Positions 1 to 12,258 are shown, counted from the stretch's first letter. The stretch is DNA of 64,000 bases from Megalopta genalis (GCF_051020955.1 NW_027476988.1:47515-111514), one strand, 5' to 3'. Translations and numbers: made by a program. The notes: generated by a model not told the origin, from the letters alone.

Positions 1-150
1 ATAGCTTCAAATGCAGATGGAACAAACGAGTTAGCTTCAAATCCATGCGAAACACATTATTTAGTTGCAAATCATTGCGATGTAGAAGGTTTAGCTTCAA
101 ATCCATGCGAAACAAATGATTTAACATCAGATAGTTGCGATATAAGTGAT
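1..150 (+). repeat. Reference 150-bp pentameric higher-order repeat A-B-C-D-E
   Basis: The five monomers here translate forward as IASNADGTNE (A), LASNPCETHY (B), LVANHCDVEG (C), LASNPCETND (D) and LTSDSCDISD (E). The order A-B-C-D-E recurs through most of the window. Type A is marked by GCAGACGAAAC, C by GATGTAGAAGG and E by GATATAAGTGAT. Type E comes in two main forms, one with GATAGTTGCGAT (DSC) and one with AACACTTGGGAT (NTW). Exceptions are whole-monomer gains or losses: 3-mers A-D-E, 7-mers with an extra B-C pair, and doubled C. The 150-bp length is close to one nucleosome core, but a functional link is inference only. Confidence 0.93.
91..120 (+). repeat. Reference 30-bp monomer (type D)
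   Basis: This is the clean type-D monomer. Read forward from its first base it gives LASNPCETND; read in reverse in one frame it gives LKLNHLFRMD. It contains AGCT at its fourth to seventh bases, a TGCGAA block with one CpG, and short A-runs about 11 bp apart (CAAAT, GAAAC, CAAAT). The other monomer types keep the first 9-12 bases and differ mainly in the last 18, so the 5' part is the conserved core. Confidence 0.95.
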
Positions 151-1800
151 ATAGCTTCAAATGCTGCAGAAACAAACGAGTTAGCTTCAAATCCATGCAA
201 AACAGATGATTATGCTTCATATTAATGCGATATAGAACGTTTAGCTTCAAATCCGTGCGAAACAAATTATTTAGTTTCAAACATTTGGGTTATAAGTGAT
301 ATAGCTTCAAATGCAGATGGAACAAACGAGTTAGCTTCAAATCCATGCGAAACAGATGATTATGCTTCATATTAATGCGATATAGAACGTTTAGCTTAAA
401 ATCCATGCGAAACACATGATTCAACATCAGGTAGTTGCGATATAAGTGATATAGCTTCAAATGCAGACGAAACAAACGAGTTAGCTTCAAGTCCATGCGA
501 AACACATTATTTAGTTGCAAATCATTGCGATGTAGAAGGTTTAGCTTCAAATCCATGCGAAACAAATGATTTAACATCAGATAGTTGCGATATAAGTGAT
601 ATAGCTTCAAATGCTGCAGAAACAAACGAGTTAGCTTCAAATCCATGCAAAACAGATGGTTATGCTTCATATTAATGCGATATAGAACGTTTAGCTTAAA
701 ATCCATGCGAAACACATGATTCAACATCAGGTAGTTGCGATATAAGTGATATAGCTTCAAATGCAGACGAAACAAACGAGTTAGCTTCAAATCCATGCGA
801 AACACATTATTTAGTTGCAAATCATTGCGATGTAGAAGGTTTATATTCAAATCCATGCGAACCAAATGATTTAACATCAGATAGTTGCGATATAAATGAT
901 ATAGCATCAAATGCAGACGAATCAAACGAGATAGTTTCAAATCCAAGCGAAACACATGATATAGCTTCAAATCAATGCGATGTAGAAGGTTTAGTTTCAA
1001 ATCCATGCGAAACAAATTATTTAGCTTCAAACAATTGGGATATAAGTGATATAGCTTCAAATGCAGATGGAACAAACGAGTTAGCTTCAAATCCATGCGA
1101 AACACATTATTTAGTTGCAAATCATTGCGATGTAGAAGGTTTAGCTTCAAATCCATGCGAAACAAATGATTTAACATCAGATAGTTGCGATATAAGTGAT
1201 ATAGCTTCAAATGCTGCAGAAACAAACGAGTTAGCTTTAAATCCATGCAAAACAGATGATTATGCTTCATATTAATGCGATATAGAACGTTTAGCTTCAA
1301 ATCCGTGCGAAACAAATTATTTAGTTTCAAACATTTGGGTTATAAGTGATATAGCTTCAAATGCAGATGGAACAAACGAGTTAGCTTCAAATCCATGCAA
1401 AACAGATGATTATGCTTCATATTAATGCGATATAGAACGTTTAGATTAAAATCCATGCGACACAAATGATTTAGATTCAGATACTTGCGATATAAGAGAT
1501 ATAGCTTCAAATGCAGACGAAACAAACGAGTTAACTTCATATCCAAGCGAAACACATGATTTAGCTTCAAATCAATGCGATGTGGAAGGTTTAGCTTCAA
1601 ATCCATCCGACACAAATGATATAGCTTCAGATACTTGCGATATAAGAGATGTAGCTTCAAATGCAGACGAAACAAACGAGTTAGCTTCATATCCAAGCGA
1701 AACACATGATTCAGCTTTAAATCAATGCGATGTAGAAGGTTTAGCTTCACATCCATGCGAAACAAATGATTTAGCTTCAGATTCTTGCGATATAAGTGAT

Positions 1801-1829
1801 ATAGCTACAAATGCAGTCTAAAAAACGAG
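1801..1829 (+). repeat. 29-bp indel-marker monomer, family a (GCAGTCTAAAAAACGAG)
   Basis: This type-A monomer has lost one base and carries GCAGTCTAAAAAACGAG in place of GCAGACGAAACAAACGAG. The same 29-mer recurs at about 11,547, 15,356, 20,605 and 21,955. A GCAGACTAAAAAACGAG variant lies at about 23,363 and 29,537. Each copy introduces a forward-frame TAA and a -1 frameshift. Identical lesions at many sites show they were amplified with the larger repeats rather than arising independently. Confidence 0.92.
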
Positions 1830-4409
1830 TTAGATTCAAATCCATGCGAAACAGATGATTATGCTTCATATTAATGCGATATAGAACGTTTAGCTTAAAA
1901 TCCATGCGACACAAATGATTTAGATTCAGATACTTGCGATATAAGAGATATAGCTTCAAATGCAGACGAAACAAACGAGTTAACTTCATATCCAAGCGAA
2001 ACACATGATTTAGCTTCAAAACAATGCGATGTGGAAGGTTTAGCTTCAAATCCATGCTACACAAATGATATAGCTTCAGATACTTGCGATATAAGAGATA
2101 TAGCTTCAAATGCAGACGAAACAAACGAGTTAGCTTCATATCCATGCGAAACACATGATTTAGCTTCAAATCAATTCGAAGTAGAAGGATTAGCTTCAAA
2201 TCCATGCGAAACAAATTATTTAGCTTCAAACAATTGGGATATAAGTGATATAGCTTCAAATGCAGATGGAACAAACGAGTTAGCTTCAAATCCATGCGAA
2301 ACACATTATTTAGTTGCAAATCATTGCGATGTAGAAGGTTTAGCTTCAAATCCATGCGAAACAAATGATTTAACATCAGATTGTTGCGATATAAGTGATA
2401 TAGCTTCAAATGCTGCAGAAACAAACGAGTTAGCTTCAAATCCATGCAAAACAGATGATTATGCTTCAAATCAATGCGATGTAGAAGGTTTAGCTTCAAA
2501 TCCGTGCGAAACAAATTATTTAGTTTCAAACATTTGGGTTATAAGTGATATAGCTTCAAATGCAGATGGAACAAACGAGTTAGCTTCAAATCCATGCGAA
2601 ACACATTATTTAGTTGCAAATCATTGCGATGTAGAAGGTTTAGCTTCAAATCCATGCGAAACAAATGATTTAACATCAGATAGTTGCGATATAAGTGATA
2701 TAGCTTCAAATGCTGCAGAAACAAACGAGTTAGCTTAAAATCCATGCAAAACAGATGATTATGCTTCATATTAATGCGATATAGAACGTTTAGCTTCAAA
2801 TCCGTGCGAAACAAATTATTTAGTTTCAAACATTTGGGTTATAAGTGATATAGCTTCAAATGCAGATGGAACAAACGAGTTAGCTTCAAATCCATGCGAA
2901 ACAGATGATTATGCTTCATATTAATGCGATATAGAACGTTTAGCTTAAAATCCATGCGAAACACATGATTCAACATCAGGTAGTTGCGATATAAGTGATA
3001 TAGCTTCAAATGCAGACGAAACAAACGAGTTAGCTTCAAGTCCATGCGAAACACATTATTTAGTTGCAAATCATTGCGATGTAGAAGGTTTAGCTTCAAA
3101 TCCATGCGAAACAAATGATTTAACATCAGATAGTTGCGATATAAGTGATATAGCTTCAAATGCTGCAGAAACAAACGAGTTAGCTTCAAATCCATGCAAA
3201 ACAGATGATTATGCTTCATATTAATGCGATATAGAACGTTTAGCTTAAAATCCATGCGAAACACATGATTCAACATCAGGTAGTTGCGATATAAGTGATA
3301 TAGCTTCAAATGCAGACGAAACAAACGAGTTAGCTTCAAATCCATGCGAAACACATTATTTAGTTGCAAATCATTGCGATGTAGAAGGTTTATATCCAAA
3401 TCCATGCGAACCAAATGATTTAACATCAGATAGTTGCGATATAAATGATATAGCATCAAATGCAGACGAATCAAACGAGATAGCTTCAAATCCAAGCGAA
3501 ACACATGATATAGCTTCAAATCAATGCGATGTAGAAGGTTTAGTTTCAAATCCATGCGAAACAAATTATTTAGCTTCAAACAATTGGGATATAAGTGATA
3601 TAGCTTCAAATGCAGATGGAACAAACGAGTTAGCTTCAAATCCATGCGAAACACATTATTTAGTTGCAAATCATTGCGATGTAGAAGGTTTAGCTTCAAA
3701 TCCATGCGAAACAAATGATTTAACATCAGATAGTTGCGATATAAGTGATATAGCTTCAAATGCTGCAGAAACAAACGAGTTAGCTTTAAATCCATGCAAA
3801 ACAGATGATTATGCTTCATATTAATGCGATATAGAACGTTTAGCTTCAAATCCGTGCGAAACAAATTATTTAGTTTCAAACATTTGGGTTATAAGTGATA
3901 TAGCTTCAAATGCAGATGGAACAAACGAGTTAGCTTCAAATCCATGCAAAACAGATGCTTATGCTTCATATTAATGCGATATAGAACGTTTAGCTTAAAA
4001 TCCATGCGACACAAATGATTTAGATTCAGATACTTGCGATATAAGAGATATAGCTTCAAATGCAGACGAAACAAACGAGTTAACTTCATATCCAAGCGAA
4101 ACACATGATTTAGCTTCAAATCAATGCGATGTGGAAGGTTTAGCTTCAAATCCATGCTACACAAATGATATAGCTTCAGATACTTGCGATATAAGAGATA
4201 TAGCTTCAAATGCAGACGAAACAAACGAGTTAGCTTCATATCCATGCGAAACACATGATTTAGCTTCAAATCAATTCGAAGTAGAAGGATTAGCTTCAAA
4301 TCCATGCGATACAAATGATTCAGCATCAGATACATGCGATATAAGTGATATAGCTTCAAATGCAGACGAAACAAAAGAGATAGCATCAAATCCAAGCGAA
4401 ACACATGAT

Positions 4410-4438
4410 TAGCTTCAAATCAATGCGATATAGAGGGA
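4410..4438 (+). repeat. 29-bp indel-marker monomer, family c (ACATGATTAGCTTC)
   Basis: One T is missing at the monomer junction, so ACATGATTTAGCTTC becomes ACATGATTAGCTTC, and the monomer ends GATATAGAGGGA. The same 29-mer occurs at 6,809, 9,208, 18,266, 40,543 and 49,687. It is the base that makes the 2399-bp period one short of a multiple of 30, and it ends the forward frame running up to it. Confidence 0.92.
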
Positions 4439-4850
4439 TTAGCTTCGAATCCATGCGACACAAATGATAAAGCTTCAGATACTTGCGATATAAGAGATAT
4501 AGCATCAAATGCAGACGAAATAATCGAGATAGATCCAAATCCAAGCGAATCACATGTTTTATCTTCAAATCATTGCGATGTAGAAGGTTTAGCTTCAAAT
4601 CCATGAGACACAAATGATTTAGCTTCAGATACTTGCGATATAAGTGATACAGCTTCAAATGCAGGGGAAACAAACGAGTTAGCTTCAAATCCATGCGAAA
4701 CACATGATCTAGCTTCAAATCAATGCTATGTAAAAGGTTTATCTTCAAATCCTTGCGACACAAGTGATTTAGCTTCAGATACTTGCGATAAAAGTGATAT
4801 AGCTTCAAATGCAGACGAATCAAACAAGATAGTTTCAAATCCAAGCGAAA
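4439..4850 (+). repeat. Diverged cassette following marker c (six copies in the window)
   Basis: This roughly 410-bp stretch is unusually diverged from the array consensus: GATAAAGCTTCAG, GAAATAATCGAGATAG, CACATGTTTTATCTTC and CCATGAGACAC (forward TGA at 4,604-4,606). Near-identical copies follow marker c at about 6,838, 9,237, 18,295, 40,572 and 49,716. The last two share a 2-bp deletion (GCTTCATACTTGCG for GCTTCAGATACTTGCG). The cassette is a good probe for following long-range movement because it is so distinct. Confidence 0.88.
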
Positions 4851-7339
4851 CAGATGATTATGCTTCAAATCAATGCGATGTAGAAGGTTTAGCTTCAAAT
4901 CCGTGCGAAACAAATTATTTAGTTTCAAACATTTGGGTTATAAGTGATATAGCTTCAAATGCAGATGGAACAAACGAGTTAGCTTCAAATCCATGCGAAA
5001 CACATTATTTAGTTGCAAATCATTGCGATGTAGAAGGTTTAGCTTCAAATCCATGCGAAACAAATGATTTAACATCAGATAGTTGCGATATAAGTGATAT
5101 AGCTTCAAATGCTGCAGAAACAAACGAGTTAGCTTAAAATCCATGCAAAACAGATGATTATGCTTCATATTAATGCGATATAGAACGTTTAGCTTCAAAT
5201 CCGTGCGAAACAAATTATTTAGTTTCAAACATTTGGGTTATTAGTGATATAGCTTCAAATGCAGATGGAACAAACGAGTTAGCTTCAAATCCATGCGAAA
5301 CAGATGATTATGCTTCATATTAATGCGATATAGAACGTTTAGCTTAAAATCCATGCGAAACACATGATTCAACATCAGGTAGTTGCGATATAAGTGATAT
5401 AGCTTCAAATGCAGACGAAACAAACGAGTTAGCTTCAAGTCCATGCGAAACACATTATTTAGTTGCAAATCATTGCGATGTAGAAGGTTTAGCTTCAAAT
5501 CCATGCGAAACAAATGATTTAACATCAGATAGTTGCGATATAAGTGATATAGCTTCAAATGCTGCAGAAACAAACGAGTTAGCTTCAAATCCATGCAAAA
5601 CAGATGATTATGCTTCATATTAATGCGATATAGAACGTTTAGCTTAAAATCCATGCGAAACACATGATTCAACATCAGGTAGTTGCGATATAAGTGATAT
5701 AGCTTCAAATGCAGACGAAACAAACGAGTTAGCTTCAAATCCATGCGAAACACATTATTTAGTTGCAAATCATTGCGATGTAGAAGGTTTATATTCAAAT
5801 CCATGCGAACCAAATGATTTAACATCAGATAGTTGCGATATAAATGATATAGCATCAAATGCAGACGAATCAAACGAGATAGCTTCAAATCCAAGCGAAA
5901 CACATGATATAGCTTCAAATCAATGCGATGTAGAAGGTTTAGTTTCAAATCCATGCGAAACAAATTATTTAGCTTCAAACAATTGGGATATAAGTGATAT
6001 AGCTTCAAATGCAGATGGAACAAACGAGTTAGCTTCAAATCCATGCGAAACACATTATTTAGTTGCAAATCATTGCGATGTAGAAGGTTTAGCTTCAAAT
6101 CCATGCGAAACAAATGATTTAACATCAGATAGTTGCGATATAAGTGATATAGCTTCAAATGCTGCAGAAACAAACGAGTTAGCTTTAAATCCATGCAAAA
6201 CAGATGATTATGCTTCATATTAATGCGATATAGAACGTTTAGCTTCAAATCCGTGCGAAACAAATTATTTAGTTTCAAACATTTGGGTTATAAGTGATAT
6301 AGCTTCAAATGCAGATGGAACAAACGAGTTAGCTTCAAATCCATGCAAAACAGATGCTTATGCTTCATATTAATGCGATATAGAACGTTTAGCTTAAAAT
6401 CCATGCGACACAAATGATTTAGATTCAGATACTTGCGATATAAGAGATATAGCTTCAAATGCAGACGAAACAAACGAGTTAACTTCATATCCAAGCGAAA
6501 CACATGATTTAGCTTCAAATCAATGCGATGTGGAAGGTTTAGCTTCAAATCCATGCTACACAAATGATATAGCTTCAGATACTTGCGATATAAGAGATAT
6601 AGCTTCAAATGCAGACGAAACAAACGAGTTAGCTTCATATCCATGCGAAACACATGATTTAGCTTCAAATCAATTCGAAGTAGAAGGATTAGCTTCAAAT
6701 CCATGCGATACAAATGATTCAGCATCAGATACATGCGATATAAGTGATATAGCTTCAAATGCAGACGAAACAAAAGAGATAGCATCAAATCCAAGCGAAA
6801 CACATGATTAGCTTCAAATCAATGCGATATAGAGGGATTAGCTTCGAATCCATGCGACACAAATGATAAAGCTTCAGATACTTGCGATATAAGAGATATA
6901 GCATCAAATGCAGACGAAATAATCGAGATAGATCCAAATCCAAGCGAATCACATGTTTTATCTTCAAATCATTGCGATGTAGAAGGTTTAGCTTCAAATC
7001 CATGAGACACAAATGATTTAGCTTCAGATACTTGCGATATAAGTGATACAGCTTCAAATGCAGGGGAAACAAACGAGTTAGCTTCAAATCCATGCGAAAC
7101 ACATGATCTAGCTTCAAATCAATGCTATGTAAAAGGTTTATCTTCAAATCCTTGCGACACAAGTGATTTAGCTTCAGATACTTGCGATAAAAGTGATATA
7201 GCTTCAAATGCAGACGAATCAAACAAGATAGTTTCAAATCCAAGCGAAACACATGATATAGCTTCAAATCAATGCGATGTAGAAGGTTTAGTTTCAAATC
7301 CATGCGAAACAAATTATTTAGCTTCAAACAATTGGGATA

Positions 7340-10300
7340 TAAGTGATATAGCTTCAAATGCAGATGGAACAAACGAGTTAGCTTCAAATCCATGCGAAAC
7401 ACATTATTTAGTTGCAAATCATTGCGATGTAGAAGGTTTAGCTTCAAATCCATGCGAAACAAATGATTTAACATCAGATAGTTGCGATATAAGTGATATA
7501 GCTTCAAATGCTGCAGAAACAAACGAGTTAGCTTAAAATCCATGCAAAACAGATGATTATGCTTCATATTAATGCGATATAGAACGTTTAGCTTCAAATC
7601 CGTGCGAAACAAATTATTTAGTTTCAAACATTTGGGTTATAAGTGATATAGCTTCAAATGCAGATGGAACAAACGAGTTAGCTTCAAATCCATGCGAAAC
7701 AGATGATTATGCTTCATATTAATGCGATATAGAACGTTTAGCTTAAAATCCATGCGAAACACATGATTCAACATCAGGTAGTTGCGATATAAGTGATATA
7801 GCTTCAAATGCAGACGAAACAAACGAGTTAGCTTCAAGTCCATGCGAAACACATTATTTAGTTGCAAATCATTGCGATGTAGAAGGTTTAGCTTCAAATC
7901 CATGCGAAACAAATGATTTAACATCAGATAGTTGCGATATAAGTGATATAGCTTCAAATGCTGCAGAAACAAACGAGTTAGCTTCAAATCCATGCAAAAC
8001 AGATGATTATGCTTCATATTAATGCGATATAGAACGTTTAGCTTAAAATCCATGCGAAACACATGATTCAACATCAGGTAGTTGCGATATAAGTGATATA
8101 GCTTCAAATGCAGACGAAACAAACGAGTTAGCTTCAAATCCATGCGAAACACATTATTTAGTTGCAAATCATTGCGATGTAGAAGGTTTATATTCAAATC
8201 CATGCGAACCAAATGATTTAACATCAGATAGTTGCGATATAAATGATATAGCATCAAATGCAGACGAATCAAACGAGATAGCTTCAAATCCAAGCGAAAC
8301 ACATGATATAGCTTCAAATCAATGCGATGTAGAAGGTTTAGTTTCAAATCCATGCGAAACAAATTATTTAGCTTCAAACAATTGGGATATAAGTGATATA
8401 GCTTCAAATGCAGATGGAACAAACGAGTTAGCTTCAAATCCATGCGAAACACATTATTTAGTTGCAAATCATTGCGATGTAGAAGGTTTAGCTTCAAATC
8501 CATGCGAAACAAATGATTTAACATCAGATAGTTGCGATATAAGTGATATAGCTTCAAATGCTGCAGAAACAAACGAGTTAGCTTTAAATCCATGCAAAAC
8601 AGATGATTATGCTTCATATTAATGCGATATAGAACGTTTAGCTTCAAATCCGTGCGAAACAAATTATTTAGTTTCAAACATTTGGGTTATAAGTGATATA
8701 GCTTCAAATGCAGATGGAACAAACGAGTTAGCTTCAAATCCATGCAAAACAGATGCTTATGCTTCATATTAATGCGATATAGAACGTTTAGCTTAAAATC
8801 CATGCGACACAAATGATTTAGATTCAGATACTTGCGATATAAGAGATATAGCTTCAAATGCAGACGAAACAAACGAGTTAACTTCATATCCAAGCGAAAC
8901 ACATGATTTAGCTTCAAATCAATGCGATGTGGAAGGTTTAGCTTCAAATCCATGCTACACAAATGATATAGCTTCAGATACTTGCGATATAAGAGATATA
9001 GCTTCAAATGCAGACGAAACAAACGAGTTAGCTTCATATCCATGCGAAACACATGATTTAGCTTCAAATCAATTCGAAGTAGAAGGATTAGCTTCAAATC
9101 CATGCGATACAAATGATTCAGCATCAGATACATGCGATATAAGTGATATAGCTTCAAATGCAGACGAAACAAAAGAGATAGCATCAAATCCAAGCGAAAC
9201 ACATGATTAGCTTCAAATCAATGCGATATAGAGGGATTAGCTTCGAATCCATGCGACACAAATGATAAAGCTTCAGATACTTGCGATATAAGAGATATAG
9301 CATCAAATGCAGACGAAATAATCGAGATAGATCCAAATCCAAGCGAATCACATGTTTTATCTTCAAATCATTGCGATGTAGAAGGTTTAGCTTCAAATCC
9401 ATGAGACACAAATGATTTAGCTTCAGATACTTGCGATATAAGTGATACAGCTTCAAATGCAGGGGAAACAAACGAGTTAGCTTCAAATCCATGCGAAACA
9501 CATGATCTAGCTTCAAATCAATGCTATGTAAAAGGTTTATCTTCAAATCCTTGCGACACAAGTGATTTAGCTTCAGATACTTGCGATAAAAGTGATATAG
9601 CTTCAAATGCAGACGAATCAAACAAGATAGTTTCAAATCCAAGCGAAACACATGATATAGCTTCAAATCAATGCGATGTAGAAGGTTTAGTTTCAAATCC
9701 ATGCGAAACAAATTATTTAGCTTCAAACAATTGGGATATAAGTGATATAGCTTCAAATGCAGATGGAACAAACGAGTTAGCTTCAAATCCATGCGAAACA
9801 CATTATTTAGTTGCAAATCATTGCGATGTAGAAGGTTTAGCTTCAAATCCATGCGAAACAAATGATTTAACATCAGATAGTTGCGATATAAGTGATATAG
9901 CTTCAAATGCTGCAGAAACAAACGAGTTAGCTTCAAATCCATGCAAAACAGATGATTATGCTTCATATTAATGCGATATAGAACGTTTAGCTTCAAATCC
10001 GTGCGAAACAAATTATTTAGTTTCAAACATTTGGGTTATAAGTGATATAGCTTCAAATGCAGATGGAACAAACGAGTTAGCTTCAAATCCATGCGAAACA
10101 GATGATTATGCTTCATATTAATGCGATATAGAACGTTTAGCTTAAAATCCATGCGAAACACATGATTCAACATCAGGTAGTTGCGATATAAGTGATATAG
10201 CTTCAAATGCAGACGAAACAAACGAGTTAGCTTCAAGTCCATGCGAAACACATTATTTAGTTGCAATTCATTGCGATGTAGAAGGTTTAGCTTCAAATCC

Positions 10301-12258
10301 ATGCGAAACAAATGATTTAACATCAGATAGTTGCGATATAAGTGATATAGCTTCAAATGCTGCAGAAACAAACGAGTTAGCTTCAAATCCATGCAAAACA
10401 GATGATTATGCTTCATATTAATGCGATATAGAACGTTTAGCTTAAAATCCATGCGAAACACATGATTCAACATCAGGTAGTTGCGATATAAGTGATATAG
10501 CTTCAAATGCAGACGAAACAAACGAGTTAGCTTCAAATCCATGCGAAACACATTATTTAGTTGCAAATCATTGCGATGTAGAAGGTTTATATTCAAATCC
10601 ATGCGAACCAAATGATTTAACATCAGATAGTTGCGATATAAATGATATAGCATCAAATGCAGACGAATCAAACGAGATAGTTTCAAATCCAAGCGAAACA
10701 CATGATATAGCTTCAAATCAATGCGATGTAGAAGGTTTAGTTTCAAATCCATGCGAAACAAATTATTTAGCTTCAAACAATTGGGATATAAGTGATATAG
10801 CTTCAAATGCAGATGGAACAAACGAGTTAGCTTCAAATCCATGCGAAACACATTATTTAGTTGCAAATCATTGCGATGTAGAAGGTTTAGCTTCAAATCC
10901 ATGCGAAACAAATGATTTAACATCAGATAGTTGCGATATAAGTGATATAGCTTCAAATGCTGCAGAAACAAACGAGTTAGCTTTAAATCCATGCAAAACA
11001 GATGATTATGCTTCATATTAATGCGATATAGAACGTTTAGCTTCAAATCCGTGCGAAACAAATTATTTAGTTTCAAACATTTGGGTTATAAGTGATATAG
11101 CTTCAAATGCAGATGGAACAAACGAGTTAGCTTCAAATCCATGCAAAACAGATGATTATGCTTCATATTAATGCGATATAGAACGTTTAGCTTAAAATCC
11201 ATGCGACACAAATGATTTAGATTCAGATACTTGCGATATAAGAGATATAGCTTCAAATGCAGACGAAACAAACGAGTTAACTTCATATCCAAGCGAAACA
11301 CATGATTTAGCTTCAAATCAATGCGATGTGGAAGGTTTAGCTTCAAATCCATGCGACACAAATGATATAGCTTCAGATACTTGCGATATAAGAGATATAG
11401 CTTCAAATGCAGACGAAACAAACGAGTTAGCTTCATATCCAAGCGAAACACATGATTCAGCTTTAAATCAATGCGATGTAGAAGGTTTAGCTTCACATCC
11501 ATGCGAAACAAATGATTTAGCTTCAGATTCTTGCGATATAAGTGATATAGCTACAAATGCAGTCTAAAAAACGAGTTAGATTCAAATCCATGCGAAACAC
11601 ATTATTTAGCTGCAAATCATTGCGATGTAGAAGATTCAGCTTCAAATCCATGCTAAACAAATGATTTAACATCAGATAGTTGCGATATTAGTGATATAGC
11701 TTCAAATGCAGACGAAACAAACGAGATAGTTTCAAATCCAAGCGAAACACATGATTTAGCTTCAAATTAATGCGATGTAGAAGGTTTAGCTTCAAATCCA
11801 CGCGAAACACATGAATTAGCTTAAAGACTCTTGCGATATAAGTGATATAGCTTCAAATGCAGACGAAACAAACGAGTTAGATTCAAATCGATGCGAAACA
11901 CATGATTTAGCTACAAATCAATACGAAGTAGAAAGTTTAGCTTGAAATACATGCGAAACAAATGATTTAGCATTAGATACTTGCGATATAAGTGATATAG
12001 ATTCAAATGCAGGGGAAACAAATGAGTTATCTTCAAATCCAAGCATAACACATGATTTAGTTTTAAATCAATGCGATGTAGAAGGTTTAGCTTCAAATCC
12101 ATGCGAAACTAATGATTTAGCTTCAGATACTTGCGATATGTGATATAGCTTCAAATGCAGACGAAACAATCGAGTTAGCTTCATATCCAAGCGAAACACA
12201 TGATTTCGTTTTAAAGCAATGCGATGTAGAAGGTTTAGCTTCAAATCCATGCGAAACA
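7340..12258. repeat. Segmental duplicate, copy 1 (partner at about 16,400-21,318)
   Basis: About 4.9 kb matches sequence 9058 bp downstream. The match spans the end of the 2399-bp array, the family-a marker at 11,547, the 31-bp marker at 11,816 and the monomers up to about 12,258. Copy 1 has a private 2-bp deletion near 12,139 (GATATGTGATAT for GATATAAGTGATAT). After 12,258 the copies diverge (CGAAACAGATGATTATG here, CGAAACAAATTATTTAG in the partner). Confidence 0.85.
11816..11846 (+). repeat. 31-bp indel-marker monomer, family b (CTTAAAGACTCTTGCG)
   Basis: A monomer reading TTAGCTTAAAGACTCTTGCG has one extra base and a forward TAA stop. Copies occur at about 14,425, 15,625, 20,874, 23,632 and 29,806, and a 32-bp version with TTGGGCTTAAAG at 22,224. 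It usually follows family a by about 240 bp and roughly cancels that frameshift, so the two markers travel as a linked haplotype. Confidence 0.9.

Larger units (their letters stand above)
1..1690. repeat. Partial 2.4-kb HOR copy at the left edge (matches about 2,550-4,240)
   Basis: Sequence here matches sequence 2549 bp downstream almost base for base. That offset is the 2399-bp HOR length plus exactly one 150-bp pentamer. It includes forward-frame TAA stops at 223-225 (CAA position, after TATGCTTCATAT) and 397-399 (TCA position), both repeated in the downstream copies. The match fades after about 1,600, where CCATCCGACAC replaces the CCATGCTACAC of the later copies. The block is cut by the window start. 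Confidence 0.85.
2450..11430. repeat. Tandem array of a 2399-bp higher-order repeat, about 3.7 copies
   Basis: Position x matches position x+2399 from about 2,450 to 9,030. The period equals 16 pentamers minus 1 bp; the missing base is the 29-mer at 4,410, repeated at 6,809 and 9,208. Copies run approximately 2,450-4,848, 4,849-7,247, 7,248-9,646 and 9,647-11,430 (partial). Differences are few and patchy, for example CAGATGCTTATG in the first three copies against CAGATGATTATG in the last, at about 3,950, 6,350, 8,750 and 11,150. The match ends near 11,430, where CATATCCAAGC replaces CATATCCATGC. Confidence 0.9.

Noticed and set aside
211..240. Reassigned genetic code: TAA at a Gln position (CAA to TAA) suggested ciliate-type decoding
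   Set aside because: TAA also replaces Ser, Glu and Leu codons, TGA replaces Cys and Ser codons, and TAG occurs as well (62,688). 1-2 bp frameshifts are frequent. No single code restores a frame.
4465..4475. TATA-like or promoter motifs (GATATAAG, TATATAG) as regulatory sites
   Set aside because: They are part of the type-E monomer and occur hundreds of times, with no gene downstream.
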